DNA from: a virus | Reading direction: 5' to 3' (one strand) | DNA: 60,935 nt | Virus record (IMG/VR): IMGVR_UViG_3300018420_000018 | Location: 1 to 60,935 of that record | Part shown: one piece after another, positions 1 through 8,170 of the stretch | How the letters are laid out: every line of letters starts with the position of its first letter | Position numbering within the stretch: the first letter of the stretch is position 1 | The notes under the pieces: model-generated | Database searches by the model: none | What the model saw: only the letters and a program-made list of their open reading frames with translations | What the model was told of the DNA's origin: nothing | Position numbers and translations under genes: made by a program

Positions 1-117
1 AACTTCCGTATGGTCGCTACCTATCGACCTTAATAAAATTGGGGTAAGGCCTCATGTAAAGGACACGGTGTAAAGAATAGGGTATTCCCTAGACATTGAA
101 CGATTAAAGTCAAGATA
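1..117. other. Intergenic spacer downstream of gp23, no gene seen
   Basis: No credible ORF on either strand. Two short dyads are visible: GGTCG (12-16) with CGACC (25-29), and TAGGG (78-82) with CCCTA (87-91) around a TATT loop. The next minus-strand gene must lie beyond the left edge of the window. Confidence 0.4.
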
Positions 118-119
118 AA

Positions 120-145
120 AAAAGGGGTCTAAAAAGACCCCTTTT
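120..145 (-). terminator. Rho-independent terminator after gp23
   Basis: An 11-bp perfect stem, AAAAGGGGTCT (120-130) with AGACCCCTTTT (135-145), encloses a 4-nt loop. On the minus strand it is followed by a T-run. It lies 18 bp past the gp23 stop and closes the gp22-gp23 late transcript. Confidence 0.9.
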
Positions 146-163
146 AAATGAACTACTAAATTC

Positions 164-1459
164 TTATAGAATGTTAGAAACTGCCATTTTTCTGAAGTAC
201 TGGTTAGTACCTGCAGAAGCAAGACCGTTTGCAGGTGTAGAACCAACAAATGGATTACTTACCATACCATATCTAGTTTTGAAACCGATTTTTGGTTGGA
301 AAGTGTTCTCACCAACTGCACGAACCATTTGTAATGGAACGTATGGGCAATAGAATAAACCAGCGTCATAAGGATTAGAACCTCTATAACCAACAGTCAT
401 ATAGTCTGATGATGCATAAGGGTCGATGTATACCTTAACTCTTCCGTTTAATAAACCAGCAAAAGTATTACCAGTGTCATCAACGTTTAAGTTTGTTGAA
501 AGAGCAGGTGTGTAATCTAATACACCAGCCATTGACAATGCAGAAGCAACGTCTGAAGAACAAAGGATAAAGTTTCCTTTTCCTCTTCTTGTTTCTTTAG
601 CGATTGTGTTTGATTCTCTTTCGATTTGGAATAACAATCCTTTGAACTTTTCAACAGACCATCTACCGTTAGCGTCAACGTCTAAGTTAAATGTACCAGC
701 TGAAGCTGTTGCAGCTGCACCTGTTTTAGCTTGGTTGTTAACACCTCTGATTACTTCCCTGTTGATTTCAGCAAGGATTTCTGATGATAGAATGTTTGCA
801 AGTTCTGACTCAGCGTCAAGACCGTGAATTGCTTTAAGGTCTTGTGCAAGTTCTAATGTGTATTCTGCTTTTAATGCTCTTGAAACTGCTGTCACGGTAG
901 CTTTCTCAATTGTGAAACTCATTTCTGCGAAATGATTACCAGCTGCATCACCTAAAGCTTCTGCTTCAGCTGTTGTCATACCTGTTTCTGTTTGAGATGC
1001 ATATGAACCGTTAAATGGGTCACCTGAATGGTCTGAACCTACAGAAGTAGAAGTTGTCTGAGGGTTTGCAGAATAACCAGTTCTAGCTTCATTAAATAAA
1101 GCTTCTGATTCTGCAGTCCTAGCAGCGTCTACATCGTCATGATATCTTGATTTCATGGCGAATATAAGTCCTGTTGGGCCAGTCATAGGTTGAACACCAC
1201 AAATGTCGTAAGCAACGAGATTTGGCATTGCACGTCTAACGAGACTGATTAAAATCGGGTCCCAGTTAGATATCGCACTTCCAGTAGCATTTAAAGGTGC
1301 AGCTTCTTCAAGAGTTGCTCTATCTTCTTTAAGAGCTCTTTCTTGGTTTTCTAGGATTACTGCTGTGACAGCCTTCTTGTAGTTATCCTCGATTTTTGGT
1401 AAATCGGAATGTTCTAGAATTGGACTCCACTTTTCCTGTAAGTTTTCTGATAAAAACAT
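164..1459 (-). CDS. 23: Major capsid protein gp23
   Basis: HK97-fold major head protein, 431 aa (T4 gp23 is 521 aa). It forms the hexamers of the prolate head after cleavage of an N-terminal delta region by gp21. The N-terminal helical segment ends in L50-E51-E52 followed by A53, which fits the T4 protease rule (L/I)-x-E before a small residue, so the mature subunit would start at Ala53. The downstream sequence (SAISNWDPILISLVRR, then a PMTGPTG stretch) is typical of marine gp23. The start has an AAGGAAAT Shine-Dalgarno. It follows scaffold gene 22 by 17 bp and ends at a strong terminator. The head-vertex paralogue gp24 is not in the window. Confidence 0.95.
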   Translation of the reverse strand: MFLSENLQEKWSPILEHSDLPKIEDNYKKAVTAVILENQERALKEDRATLEEAAPLNATGSAISNWDPILISLVRRAMPNLVAYDICGVQPMTGPTGLIFAMKSRYHDDVDAARTAESEALFNEARTGYSANPQTTSTSVGSDHSGDPFNGSYASQTETGMTTAEAEALGDAAGNHFAEMSFTIEKATVTAVSRALKAEYTLELAQDLKAIHGLDAESELANILSSEILAEINREVIRGVNNQAKTGAAATASAGTFNLDVDANGRWSVEKFKGLLFQIERESNTIAKETRRGKGNFILCSSDVASALSMAGVLDYTPALSTNLNVDDTGNTFAGLLNGRVKVYIDPYASSDYMTVGYRGSNPYDAGLFYCPYVPLQMVRAVGENTFQPKIGFKTRYGMVSNPFVGSTPANGLASAGTNQYFRKMAVSNIL

Positions 1460-1476
1460 TTTTTATTTCCTTTAAA

Positions 1477-2829
1477 TTAACCTAATGGTTTTAGTTTTGA
1501 TAATGCGTTAGCATATGTTGCGATTTCAGGTGCAAGAATTGGTTCGTCTGATTCCTCAGAGATAACTCCTGTTCCTTCTTCAACAACTGTATCTTCCACT
1601 AGTTTTTCACCTTCTACAGGGAAGTATGCATTTTTAACTTCAGAAATCTTCTCAGCGAAGTCTTCTTCTGATTTATAATCCACACCTTCTGCAAGTGAAA
1701 CTAGTTTTTCTCTCTGTGATTCAGTTAGGTCTTCACCTGCTTGTCTCACAATGTTGCCTCTTTTGAGAGTTTCCAACTCTTCAGTGATGTCAATATTCTT
1801 AGTGACTTCACCGTCAAGTTTTTGTTCCATCTCATCGAGACGATTTGCAAGTTCGTCTATGACATTATACTTGTCTTCAGGAACATCAACGTAGTGTTCT
1901 ACGAATAATGTTTTTAACCCTTCGATAAAGTTTTCAGTCATTTCCGACCTTAAACCTCTTTCTATAGCAAGTTCGTTTTCTTTCGACCACTCTTCTGCAC
2001 AATATGTTAGATACTTGTCAACTGCTTCCGATAGGTCACCTTTAACTTTCTCTACTGAGGTTTTTAATTCTTCTGAGTACTGAGACTCAAGTTGTTCTTT
2101 GATTTCTGCAACTTTAGAAGTCACAGCAGCTTTAAATATAGTTTTTGCTTTTTCAGCATTTTCTTCTGAAAGTTCTAAAGATTCTGAAATTTTAGATAGG
2201 TCGTCATCTATTTCGATTTCAACTAATGAAGATTCTAATTCAGCAGTAGTTTCTTCGTCTACTTCAACTTCTGTTTCAGCAACTTCTTCTTCTACTTTAT
2301 CATCTTTTTTCTTCATTTTCCCATAAACTTCAGCAACTGCTTCTTCGTCCATAGACTTTAAAGACTCAACTACTTTTCTAGCGATTTCTGCTTTTGTCAA
2401 ACTCTCGTCAACCTCTTTTTCAGAAATTGTTCCCAATACTGATGAGATTTCTTCCTTAGTCATTTCCTTCATGTTGTTGACGATAGCTTTGATTGATTCC
2501 ATTTTTGAAGATTTTACTTCGTCTTTCTTAGACTCAGCTTCATCCTCTGAAACTTTTTTCAATTTTGGTTGTGCTTCTGCTTTATCTGCGTTTTTTTGTT
2601 GTGCATCACCTGAAACAGGTTTTACATTTTCAGCAGACTTAACTGATGCAACAGCTTTGTCAACAGGATTTTCTTCAGGTTTAACGACTTCAACTTTTCC
2701 TGACTCTATTGACTCAGCATCAGATGAACCTTGTTTGACTGGTTTTGAATCACCTTTTTCAGCACCATCGTGAGGTTGCTTTACAGCCTTCTCCTCGATA
2801 GTTTCTAGGTTATTTTCTAACTCTGCCAT
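1477..2829 (-). CDS. 22: Prohead core scaffold gp22
   Basis: Internal scaffold of the prohead, degraded by gp21 during maturation. 450 aa, much longer than T4 gp22 (269 aa). It is strongly acidic (runs of E/D, for example EEEVAETEVEVDEETTAELE) and almost entirely predicted helix/coiled coil, with a low-complexity K/E/S/V-rich N-terminal 130 residues. Several L/I-x-E sites are potential gp21 cleavage points. It lies between gp21 and gp23 as in T4, behind its own late promoter (2869-2876) and a clear AGGAG ribosome-binding site. The N-terminal extension is the odd part and aligns to nothing I recognise. Confidence 0.85.
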   Translation of the reverse strand: MAELENNLETIEEKAVKQPHDGAEKGDSKPVKQGSSDAESIESGKVEVVKPEENPVDKAVASVKSAENVKPVSGDAQQKNADKAEAQPKLKKVSEDEAESKKDEVKSSKMESIKAIVNNMKEMTKEEISSVLGTISEKEVDESLTKAEIARKVVESLKSMDEEAVAEVYGKMKKKDDKVEEEVAETEVEVDEETTAELESSLVEIEIDDDLSKISESLELSEENAEKAKTIFKAAVTSKVAEIKEQLESQYSEELKTSVEKVKGDLSEAVDKYLTYCAEEWSKENELAIERGLRSEMTENFIEGLKTLFVEHYVDVPEDKYNVIDELANRLDEMEQKLDGEVTKNIDITEELETLKRGNIVRQAGEDLTESQREKLVSLAEGVDYKSEEDFAEKISEVKNAYFPVEGEKLVEDTVVEEGTGVISEESDEPILAPEIATYANALSKLKPLG

Positions 2830-2868
2830 TTTTTTCTCCTGTTTAGTTTCTAATTGAACTACTTAATT

Positions 2869-2876
2869 TATTTATA
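2869..2876 (-). promoter_or_regulatory. T4-type late promoter, gp22
   Basis: TATAAATA on the minus strand, 39 bp before the gp22 ATG. It leaves a conventional leader carrying AGGAG. Confidence 0.75.
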
Positions 2877-2878
2877 TA

Positions 2879-3532
2879 TTATAGGTTCTCAACGAACTTT
2901 TTCCAAAGGTTTAATTTGGTTTCTTCTAGTTGTGAAGACCTTGCAGAACGTAATTCTTTCTGCATTTGTTCTACTTGAATTGCCTTTAATATACCATTCT
3001 CCATAACCCATTCAACACCTTCCATGATTCCTTCTACGAAGGCCTCAGGTGCAGACGGGTCTGCAACGATATCACCTGCAGTTGCAAGTTGAAAATCGCC
3101 TTTCACATATTGAGCACCACCTTTTTCTTCTAGTGAACCTAGACCTCTTGATGATACTCCTAATTTTGCACCGTCATCAATCAAATTTCTCACAATTTGA
3201 CCATTTGGTGTACTTAAAATCTTTGCACGTCCCACGTAATTGTTTCCATCTTCTTCTAATGTCGTGATTAAGTGCGAAACTTTGTCTAAATTGATAGTTG
3301 GCCCTTCAGGGTGTCCTAACTCTCCGAATGCACGTTTCTTATCAACAAATTCTTTTCTATATCTGTTGACTTCTTTCTGCATTACTTCTTTAGGATACAC
3401 TCTACCGTTTCTGTTTTTAATTTCAGATTGCATAAAGATACCTTCGATGAAGTATTCTTTTTCACCCTTCTCGTTTTCTTCAACTATTACGGGTTGAACT
3501 TCGTAATCGTTAAACTCTGATATTAATTTCAT
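2879..3532 (-). CDS. 21: Prohead core protein protease gp21
   Basis: Maturation protease of the T4 prohead (herpesvirus-assemblin-like fold, MEROPS S77 type), 217 aa versus 212 in T4. Candidate catalytic residues are His74 in GELGHPEGP and a serine in LGVSSRGLGS (Ser127/128), both placed as in the family. It should process gp22, gp23 and the small core proteins at (L/I)-x-E sites. Its start lies inside the end of the preceding 99-aa gene (23-bp overlap), implying translational coupling. Order 20, small core genes, 21, 22, 23 matches T4. Confidence 0.92.
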   Translation of the reverse strand: MKLISEFNDYEVQPVIVEENEKGEKEYFIEGIFMQSEIKNRNGRVYPKEVMQKEVNRYRKEFVDKKRAFGELGHPEGPTINLDKVSHLITTLEEDGNNYVGRAKILSTPNGQIVRNLIDDGAKLGVSSRGLGSLEEKGGAQYVKGDFQLATAGDIVADPSAPEAFVEGIMEGVEWVMENGILKAIQVEQMQKELRSARSSQLEETKLNLWKKFVENL

Positions 3533-3809
3533 TGATAATTTCCTCTATATTTGTATCCTTTTCAATCAAATCTTTCATTACATAACGGATATTATTAAAC
3601 TCTTGTTCTGCATCCTTTAAACTCTTAAAGGATTCGTTTAACTTATTACCATCAATATTGATGTTGTACTCACCATTTTTTAAGGTGTATACTACGTTAA
3701 ATCTTTGTTCTCCTATTTCAATGAACTTTCTTTTTACTTCAAATGAACCTGTAGGAATATCTTTCCTTGATTCATTTAGTTCATTTAAAACAGAAGAGAA
3801 ACTTTTCAT
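3510..3809 (-). CDS. Small prohead core protein (gp68-like by position)
   Basis: 99 aa, hydrophilic, mixed alpha/beta. It sits where T4 carries gene 68, between the gp67-like ORF and gp21. The sequence is not diagnostic, and only position and size support the assignment. It contains LNES, a possible gp21-type cleavage context. It starts in a TAATG junction with the gene before it and overlaps the gp21 start by 23 bp, so all three are probably translated together. Confidence 0.6.
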   Translation of the reverse strand: MKSFSSVLNELNESRKDIPTGSFEVKRKFIEIGEQRFNVVYTLKNGEYNINIDGNKLNESFKSLKDAEQEFNNIRYVMKDLIEKDTNIEEIINEINIRV

Positions 3810-3988
3810 TACTCACCTGTTGGTTCGTTTGGTTCGTTATCGACCCAATCAACCTGCATTTCGACTCTTTTCATGTCTACTACTTCTGCAGCTTTCTGTT
3901 TGATACCTTGAGATATACTATCTTTTGCATCATTCAATTGACCTTGTTCTATTTGGTCTACTATTTGTTTTGCTATTTCACTACTCAT
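3809..3988 (-). CDS. Tiny prohead core protein (gp67-like by position)
   Basis: 59-residue ORF starting MSSEIAKQIVDQIEQGQ and ending NEPNEPTGE. It is too short for many ORF callers but fills the gap between gp20 and the 99-aa gene exactly. Its stop overlaps the next ATG as TAATG. Small, helical and acidic at the C-terminus, it matches T4 gp67 (80 aa, prohead core/PIP) in order and character, and its start is close to the usual marine gp67 pattern (short helix of I/A/D residues). Function is inferred from synteny only. Confidence 0.7.
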   Translation of the reverse strand: MSSEIAKQIVDQIEQGQLNDAKDSISQGIKQKAAEVVDMKRVEMQVDWVDNEPNEPTGE

Positions 3989-3991
3989 TTA

Positions 3992-5521
3992 TTAAAATCT
4001 CCCAAAATCGTCTTCACTTTCTTCAGCGTCACCCTTTTCATCTTCAATTTGTTTGTCGATTATTTTGATATCTTCTTCAGATTGCATTAGAACATATTTT
4101 CTAACCCAGTCTTTTGAGTAATATCTACCAACATACTCTGATACTTGTCCGAGAGTATCTATTCTCTCTCTTAGTATCTCTGCATCCTTCAACTCTGTAA
4201 AGTGGTTGTCGGTTGCATAATTAAACTGCATGAATTCTTTGATTTTATCAAATTCTTCTACAGAGACAATTTCTTTAAGAACTAATTGAGTTCTAAGAAT
4301 GTCTATGAAAACTCTTGCAAACTTCTTCTGAAGTCTGTTTGTGAACTTATTAAACTTAAGTTCATCTCTATTAATTTCGGATGCACGACCCATGTTAAAA
4401 CCATTGTCTGCTTCCATTCTAGAAGATGGGACATTAAGAGATTGATATAACTTCTTCTTGAAGTATTCGATATCATCTATATCTGCAAGGTTTTGTCCAC
4501 CAGGCAGGGTAGTAATCTCTGTTCCTCTACCACCTTCTCTTCTAGGCAACCAAAAATCTTCCAACATACTCATATGTTTTCTATCATCTTTGATTTCACC
4601 TGTATCTGCATTGTAAACAAGTTTATTTCTATACTTGTTCATAACGTCTGCAAGATACTGTTCTGCTTTTGCTTTTGGAAGGTTTCCTACGTCAATGTAG
4701 AATATCCTTCTTTCAGGAGCACGTGAAATCCTATAGATTACAAGTGCATCTTCCATCATTGATAACTGATTTGCAGTCTTCAATGCTTTATGCAGATATC
4801 CGATTACAACATTCTTAGTGTAATCTAGTAAACCTGAAGTTGTATATGATACTGCTTCAGGTGCAATTTTAACTGTTGTTCCTTCCGATGCAGAAGATTT
4901 ATCAAATCCTCTGTCGTTGAACATGTAGAACTCTTCGACCTTTTTAATTCTTTCTATCTTTGTTTTAGGGTCTTTTTCTTTCTCTACGTTTCTAACTTTT
5001 TTAATCTTTAATGGGTCGATATTTCTTAAATCAACAATACCTAATTTAGGTCTTTTTGAGTCAACGACCTTATGGAAGTATATCCTTCCATCTACGTACC
5101 ATTTTCTGAATATTTCGTGAGAGTTCTGATTGAACTTCATCATTGATAAGATTAGATTAAACTCGTCTTGTATCTTGTTTTTGATACTATCAGAGAGTTT
5201 AACATCTCTGAGGTCGAGTGTCACAATCTTATCTGAAACATCAGATGTGATACACTCATTAACAATATCTTCAATTGCAGAGTCACACTCTGGCACTAAA
5301 GATGTTTCACGGTATCTACGAATGAGTTCTGCCTCATTTTTGATACCACCTTCCATATCAACAAAGGCACCATAGGCACCTCCTGCGATATATCCAGCCT
5401 GTTGCTGAATAACGGGAGTACCGTCATCATCAACTGGTGGCACGAATGACTTTGCATTCGGTGCCTCCAAATTTCTTAACTCGTCTTTTTTACGAGTGAT
5501 TTCAAACCCAAATAATTCCAT
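3992..5521 (-). CDS. 20: Portal vertex protein gp20
   Basis: 509 aa (T4 524). Dodecameric portal that nucleates prohead assembly, docks the terminase and later joins the neck. Recognisable portal stretches include RRYRETSLVPECDSAIEDIV, the RRIFYIDVGNLPK strand, PRREGGRGTEI and LYQSLNVPSSRM, all typical of gp20. The N-terminus is the acidic marine variety (PPVDDDGTPVIQQQAGYIAGG). A TATAAATA late box lies only 5 nt upstream of ATG with no Shine-Dalgarno, so its late mRNA may be leaderless. Confidence 0.95.
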   Translation of the reverse strand: MELFGFEITRKKDELRNLEAPNAKSFVPPVDDDGTPVIQQQAGYIAGGAYGAFVDMEGGIKNEAELIRRYRETSLVPECDSAIEDIVNECITSDVSDKIVTLDLRDVKLSDSIKNKIQDEFNLILSMMKFNQNSHEIFRKWYVDGRIYFHKVVDSKRPKLGIVDLRNIDPLKIKKVRNVEKEKDPKTKIERIKKVEEFYMFNDRGFDKSSASEGTTVKIAPEAVSYTTSGLLDYTKNVVIGYLHKALKTANQLSMMEDALVIYRISRAPERRIFYIDVGNLPKAKAEQYLADVMNKYRNKLVYNADTGEIKDDRKHMSMLEDFWLPRREGGRGTEITTLPGGQNLADIDDIEYFKKKLYQSLNVPSSRMEADNGFNMGRASEINRDELKFNKFTNRLQKKFARVFIDILRTQLVLKEIVSVEEFDKIKEFMQFNYATDNHFTELKDAEILRERIDTLGQVSEYVGRYYSKDWVRKYVLMQSEEDIKIIDKQIEDEKGDAEESEDDFGRF

Positions 5522-5526
5522 ACTAA

Positions 5527-5534
5527 TATTTATA
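5527..5534 (-). promoter_or_regulatory. Late promoter 5 nt from the gp20 ATG (leaderless type)
   Basis: Minus strand reads TATAAATA, TTAGT, ATG. With T4 geometry (box -13 to -6) the A of ATG is +1. A small dyad, TACCAC (5531-5536) with GTGGTA (5546-5551), overlaps the box. Confidence 0.65.
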
Positions 5535-5564
5535 CCACCAATTTGTGGTAGTATTCACAACTAA

Positions 5565-6062
5565 TTACTTAACTCTATCCCAGTGAGAGTATGAGAAAGT
5601 CACATCAAATGTTTCTAAAGCAGCAGCTTCGTCACTTGATAATGCGATATTTCCTATTACATTAGGGAATATATTAAAGAACTCATATCTCGCAAGAACA
5701 GAATCATCTTTATGCAATTGTTCTACAAATGCACGTGATAGTAGATAATCAGTGTTAAGAGCTGCATCTGTTGTTGTCAATGATGCAATATCTTCCTGCC
5801 ATGCTTCTAAAGCAGTTCTAGAAGAAAACTCTATGTCGTTTATCACTGTAATAGTCCAGTCATCAAAAGTTCTATCTCCTGCGAGTTTTAAATTTTGACC
5901 TCTGAAAGGTACAGAGATAACGTTGACATTAGCAGCAGGAATCTGAGCAGCAGTACATAGAAACTCTATCTTTTCACCACTTCTAGGTATAAAGACTCTG
6001 TATCTGTTTGCACGTGGGCCACCACCGATTAATTGTGCTTTAAATTGGTCTATTGTTGCCAT
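5565..6062 (-). CDS. 19: Tail tube protein gp19
   Basis: 165 aa (T4 163). It polymerises into the inner tail tube on the gp48-gp54 platform of the baseplate. The sequence has the family pattern: RANRYRVFIP near the N-terminus, AAQIPAANV, the FRGQNLKLAGDRTFDDW loop and a C-terminal TFDVTFSYSHWDRV strand. It follows gp18 by 13 bp with an AGGAG ribosome-binding site. Tube and sheath adjacency is as in all T4-like phages. Confidence 0.95.
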   Translation of the reverse strand: MATIDQFKAQLIGGGPRANRYRVFIPRSGEKIEFLCTAAQIPAANVNVISVPFRGQNLKLAGDRTFDDWTITVINDIEFSSRTALEAWQEDIASLTTTDAALNTDYLLSRAFVEQLHKDDSVLARYEFFNIFPNVIGNIALSSDEAAALETFDVTFSYSHWDRVK

Positions 6063-6075
6063 TTATATACTCCTG

Positions 6076-8094
6076 TTATACTGCACTATAAATTTCTTCA
6101 AACTCAACTCCTGACCTTGCGGCAACGAAGTTAAGAGTGATAAAGTTAATTGATTTAGCAGGTTTCACAAAGATTGAACATACAAACTCGTTTCTGTCTA
6201 TGACTGAATCAGTGTTGTTTGTTTCGTCACAAACTACTGAGAAGTCTACTAAACCTCTTCTGTTCTTCACATCTCTTAGGAAAGGTTCTACTGCACTTCT
6301 AAATTGAGCACGTGTAAATGCATCATTGAACTCAAATAATTGAGACTTAGCTGCAGTTGCGATTGCTTTCTCTAATACGATGAATAATCTTCTTACATTC
6401 ACTCTATCGAATGCAGAAGGACTTGTTAATGCAGTTTTATCTCCGAACAATACTGTTCCTTGACCTGCAAACGTCACTATTGGGTTGATTCTTGCACGGT
6501 ATAAGTCGTCTCTTGAAGACTTCTTAGGGTTAAATGCAAGTTTAGTGATTCCTAAATACTGACCTCTTGTGAAACCAGCAGGTGAGAACCATGCATCACT
6601 CAATAAGTCTGACCTCGCCATTATACCTGCAGTGTGTCCATTTCCTGGCACCCAACAATACTTATCGTTAAATCTATCGTATTGATATACCCAACCACTG
6701 TCTAATACTGCGTATGATGATGATGATACTGATGTGTAATCTGTTAAAATGTTAGAAACTTGAGTAGATTCTAATGAAACGTTTACTATTGATGATTTTC
6801 TAGGTGATGCAACAACCATACAGTCTTTTCTGTTTTCACAAAGTAATATTAACTCGTTTAATATTGTGTTGTGGTCTGCGACTATATCTTGTTCTGTTCC
6901 ACTACCATTATCAGTTCTTGCAGAACCCATGATGATTAATGAAACGTCTATTGTTTCTGCATCTCCGAAGTGTGTGTTATATGCATCTGTAATTTGACCT
7001 GCAGTTCCTATTCTTCCGTTTGCACCACCAGTTAATGATGTTGCTAAAGGTAAGTTAGGTAAACCGAATGCAGTTCCACCTGCTACTGTTGCAAGTGTTC
7101 TTGATTCTGTTGCAGATGCGTGAGTAGATGTTGAGTGTCCACTCCAATACACATAGTTTGAACTTCTTTGAATTACGTCTCTGTAGTAGTTTGAACGTCC
7201 TTGTTCATCTTTAGCGTCTGATGCAAGTGAAACGAAACCATATGTTTCTAACACTTCACCTGGCACACCTGAGATTGCACCATCTTCGTCAACAACGACT
7301 ATGTGTGCTTCGTCATTTGATGCATTAACTTTGACTGCGTTTGCAGATGACCCTGGCGCTTTATCGAATAAAGCGTAGTGTTTCCAATATCTATCGATAT
7401 TTACACCGTCACCAACTACTTGTACTAAACCTGTTTTTGTAGGTGTTCCTATAGTTTCTATAGTAATGTTCGCACCATCAGGTAAAGTTAAAACTTTATA
7501 CTCCTGACTATGTCCTGCGAATTTAATGATATCTCCAACTTGGAATACTGAAGAATCGTCAACTGGAATTGTAGATGTTCCTACTGCAAGGTCTACTGGG
7601 TTTGAATCACCGTCAACACTATTAGTTGCAGTGACAACGTCATTGAAATATGCGTTTGAAGAACCACAAAGTTCCACTCTTAGTGAATTACCTAATTCAC
7701 CACCATATTTTGATACCCATACACCTACTGTTGCAGCTTGTGAACCATCTCTATAGTCCTCTATATACTGTTCATTATTTTTTAATAATGTTGTAGATGA
7801 ACCAAGTGCATTAGCGGAATACAATCCTGTTGAATTTAATCTGACCACTCTCAATGAAGAACCATATTTTAAGAAAGATTCTGCAGTATAATAATCTTCT
7901 GAACCTGCATCTGTATTTGCAGGATTACCGAATACACTATTCAATCCTTTTGAATCTGAAACTGTTATTACTTCATCAACAGGGCCCCATTGAAATGAAC
8001 CAGCGAATGCACCTGTTGTCGATGAAACGGCTGGAACAACATTTGTAAGGTCAACCTCTTTGACCTGTACGCCTGGTGATACTTGAAATGCCAT
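6076..8094 (-). CDS. 18: Contractile tail sheath protein gp18
   Basis: 672 aa (T4 659). Contractile sheath subunit. The N-terminal motif SPGVQVKEVDLTNVVPAVSS is the classic sheath start. The C-terminal third (GFTRGQYLGITKLAFNPKKS, then DLYRARINPIVTFAGQGTVLFG) is the conserved sheath core with the C-terminal arm that exchanges between neighbours. The middle is a variable surface-exposed insertion. It has its own late promoter (8137-8144) and an AGGAG site. Confidence 0.96.
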   Translation of the reverse strand: MAFQVSPGVQVKEVDLTNVVPAVSSTTGAFAGSFQWGPVDEVITVSDSKGLNSVFGNPANTDAGSEDYYTAESFLKYGSSLRVVRLNSTGLYSANALGSSTTLLKNNEQYIEDYRDGSQAATVGVWVSKYGGELGNSLRVELCGSSNAYFNDVVTATNSVDGDSNPVDLAVGTSTIPVDDSSVFQVGDIIKFAGHSQEYKVLTLPDGANITIETIGTPTKTGLVQVVGDGVNIDRYWKHYALFDKAPGSSANAVKVNASNDEAHIVVVDEDGAISGVPGEVLETYGFVSLASDAKDEQGRSNYYRDVIQRSSNYVYWSGHSTSTHASATESRTLATVAGGTAFGLPNLPLATSLTGGANGRIGTAGQITDAYNTHFGDAETIDVSLIIMGSARTDNGSGTEQDIVADHNTILNELILLCENRKDCMVVASPRKSSIVNVSLESTQVSNILTDYTSVSSSSYAVLDSGWVYQYDRFNDKYCWVPGNGHTAGIMARSDLLSDAWFSPAGFTRGQYLGITKLAFNPKKSSRDDLYRARINPIVTFAGQGTVLFGDKTALTSPSAFDRVNVRRLFIVLEKAIATAAKSQLFEFNDAFTRAQFRSAVEPFLRDVKNRRGLVDFSVVCDETNNTDSVIDRNEFVCSIFVKPAKSINFITLNFVAARSGVEFEEIYSAV

Positions 8095-8136
8095 ACTTTT
8101 ACTCCTGTTAATGTAAAAAGTTAGTTTTACTTGATA

Positions 8137-8144
8137 TATTTATA
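8137..8144 (-). promoter_or_regulatory. T4-type late promoter, gp18
   Basis: TATAAATA on the minus strand in the 76-bp gp17-gp18 gap. It gives a leader of about 37 nt ending in AGGAG. Confidence 0.75.
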
Positions 8145-8170
8145 ACTTTAATAACTCTAACGAATATATT

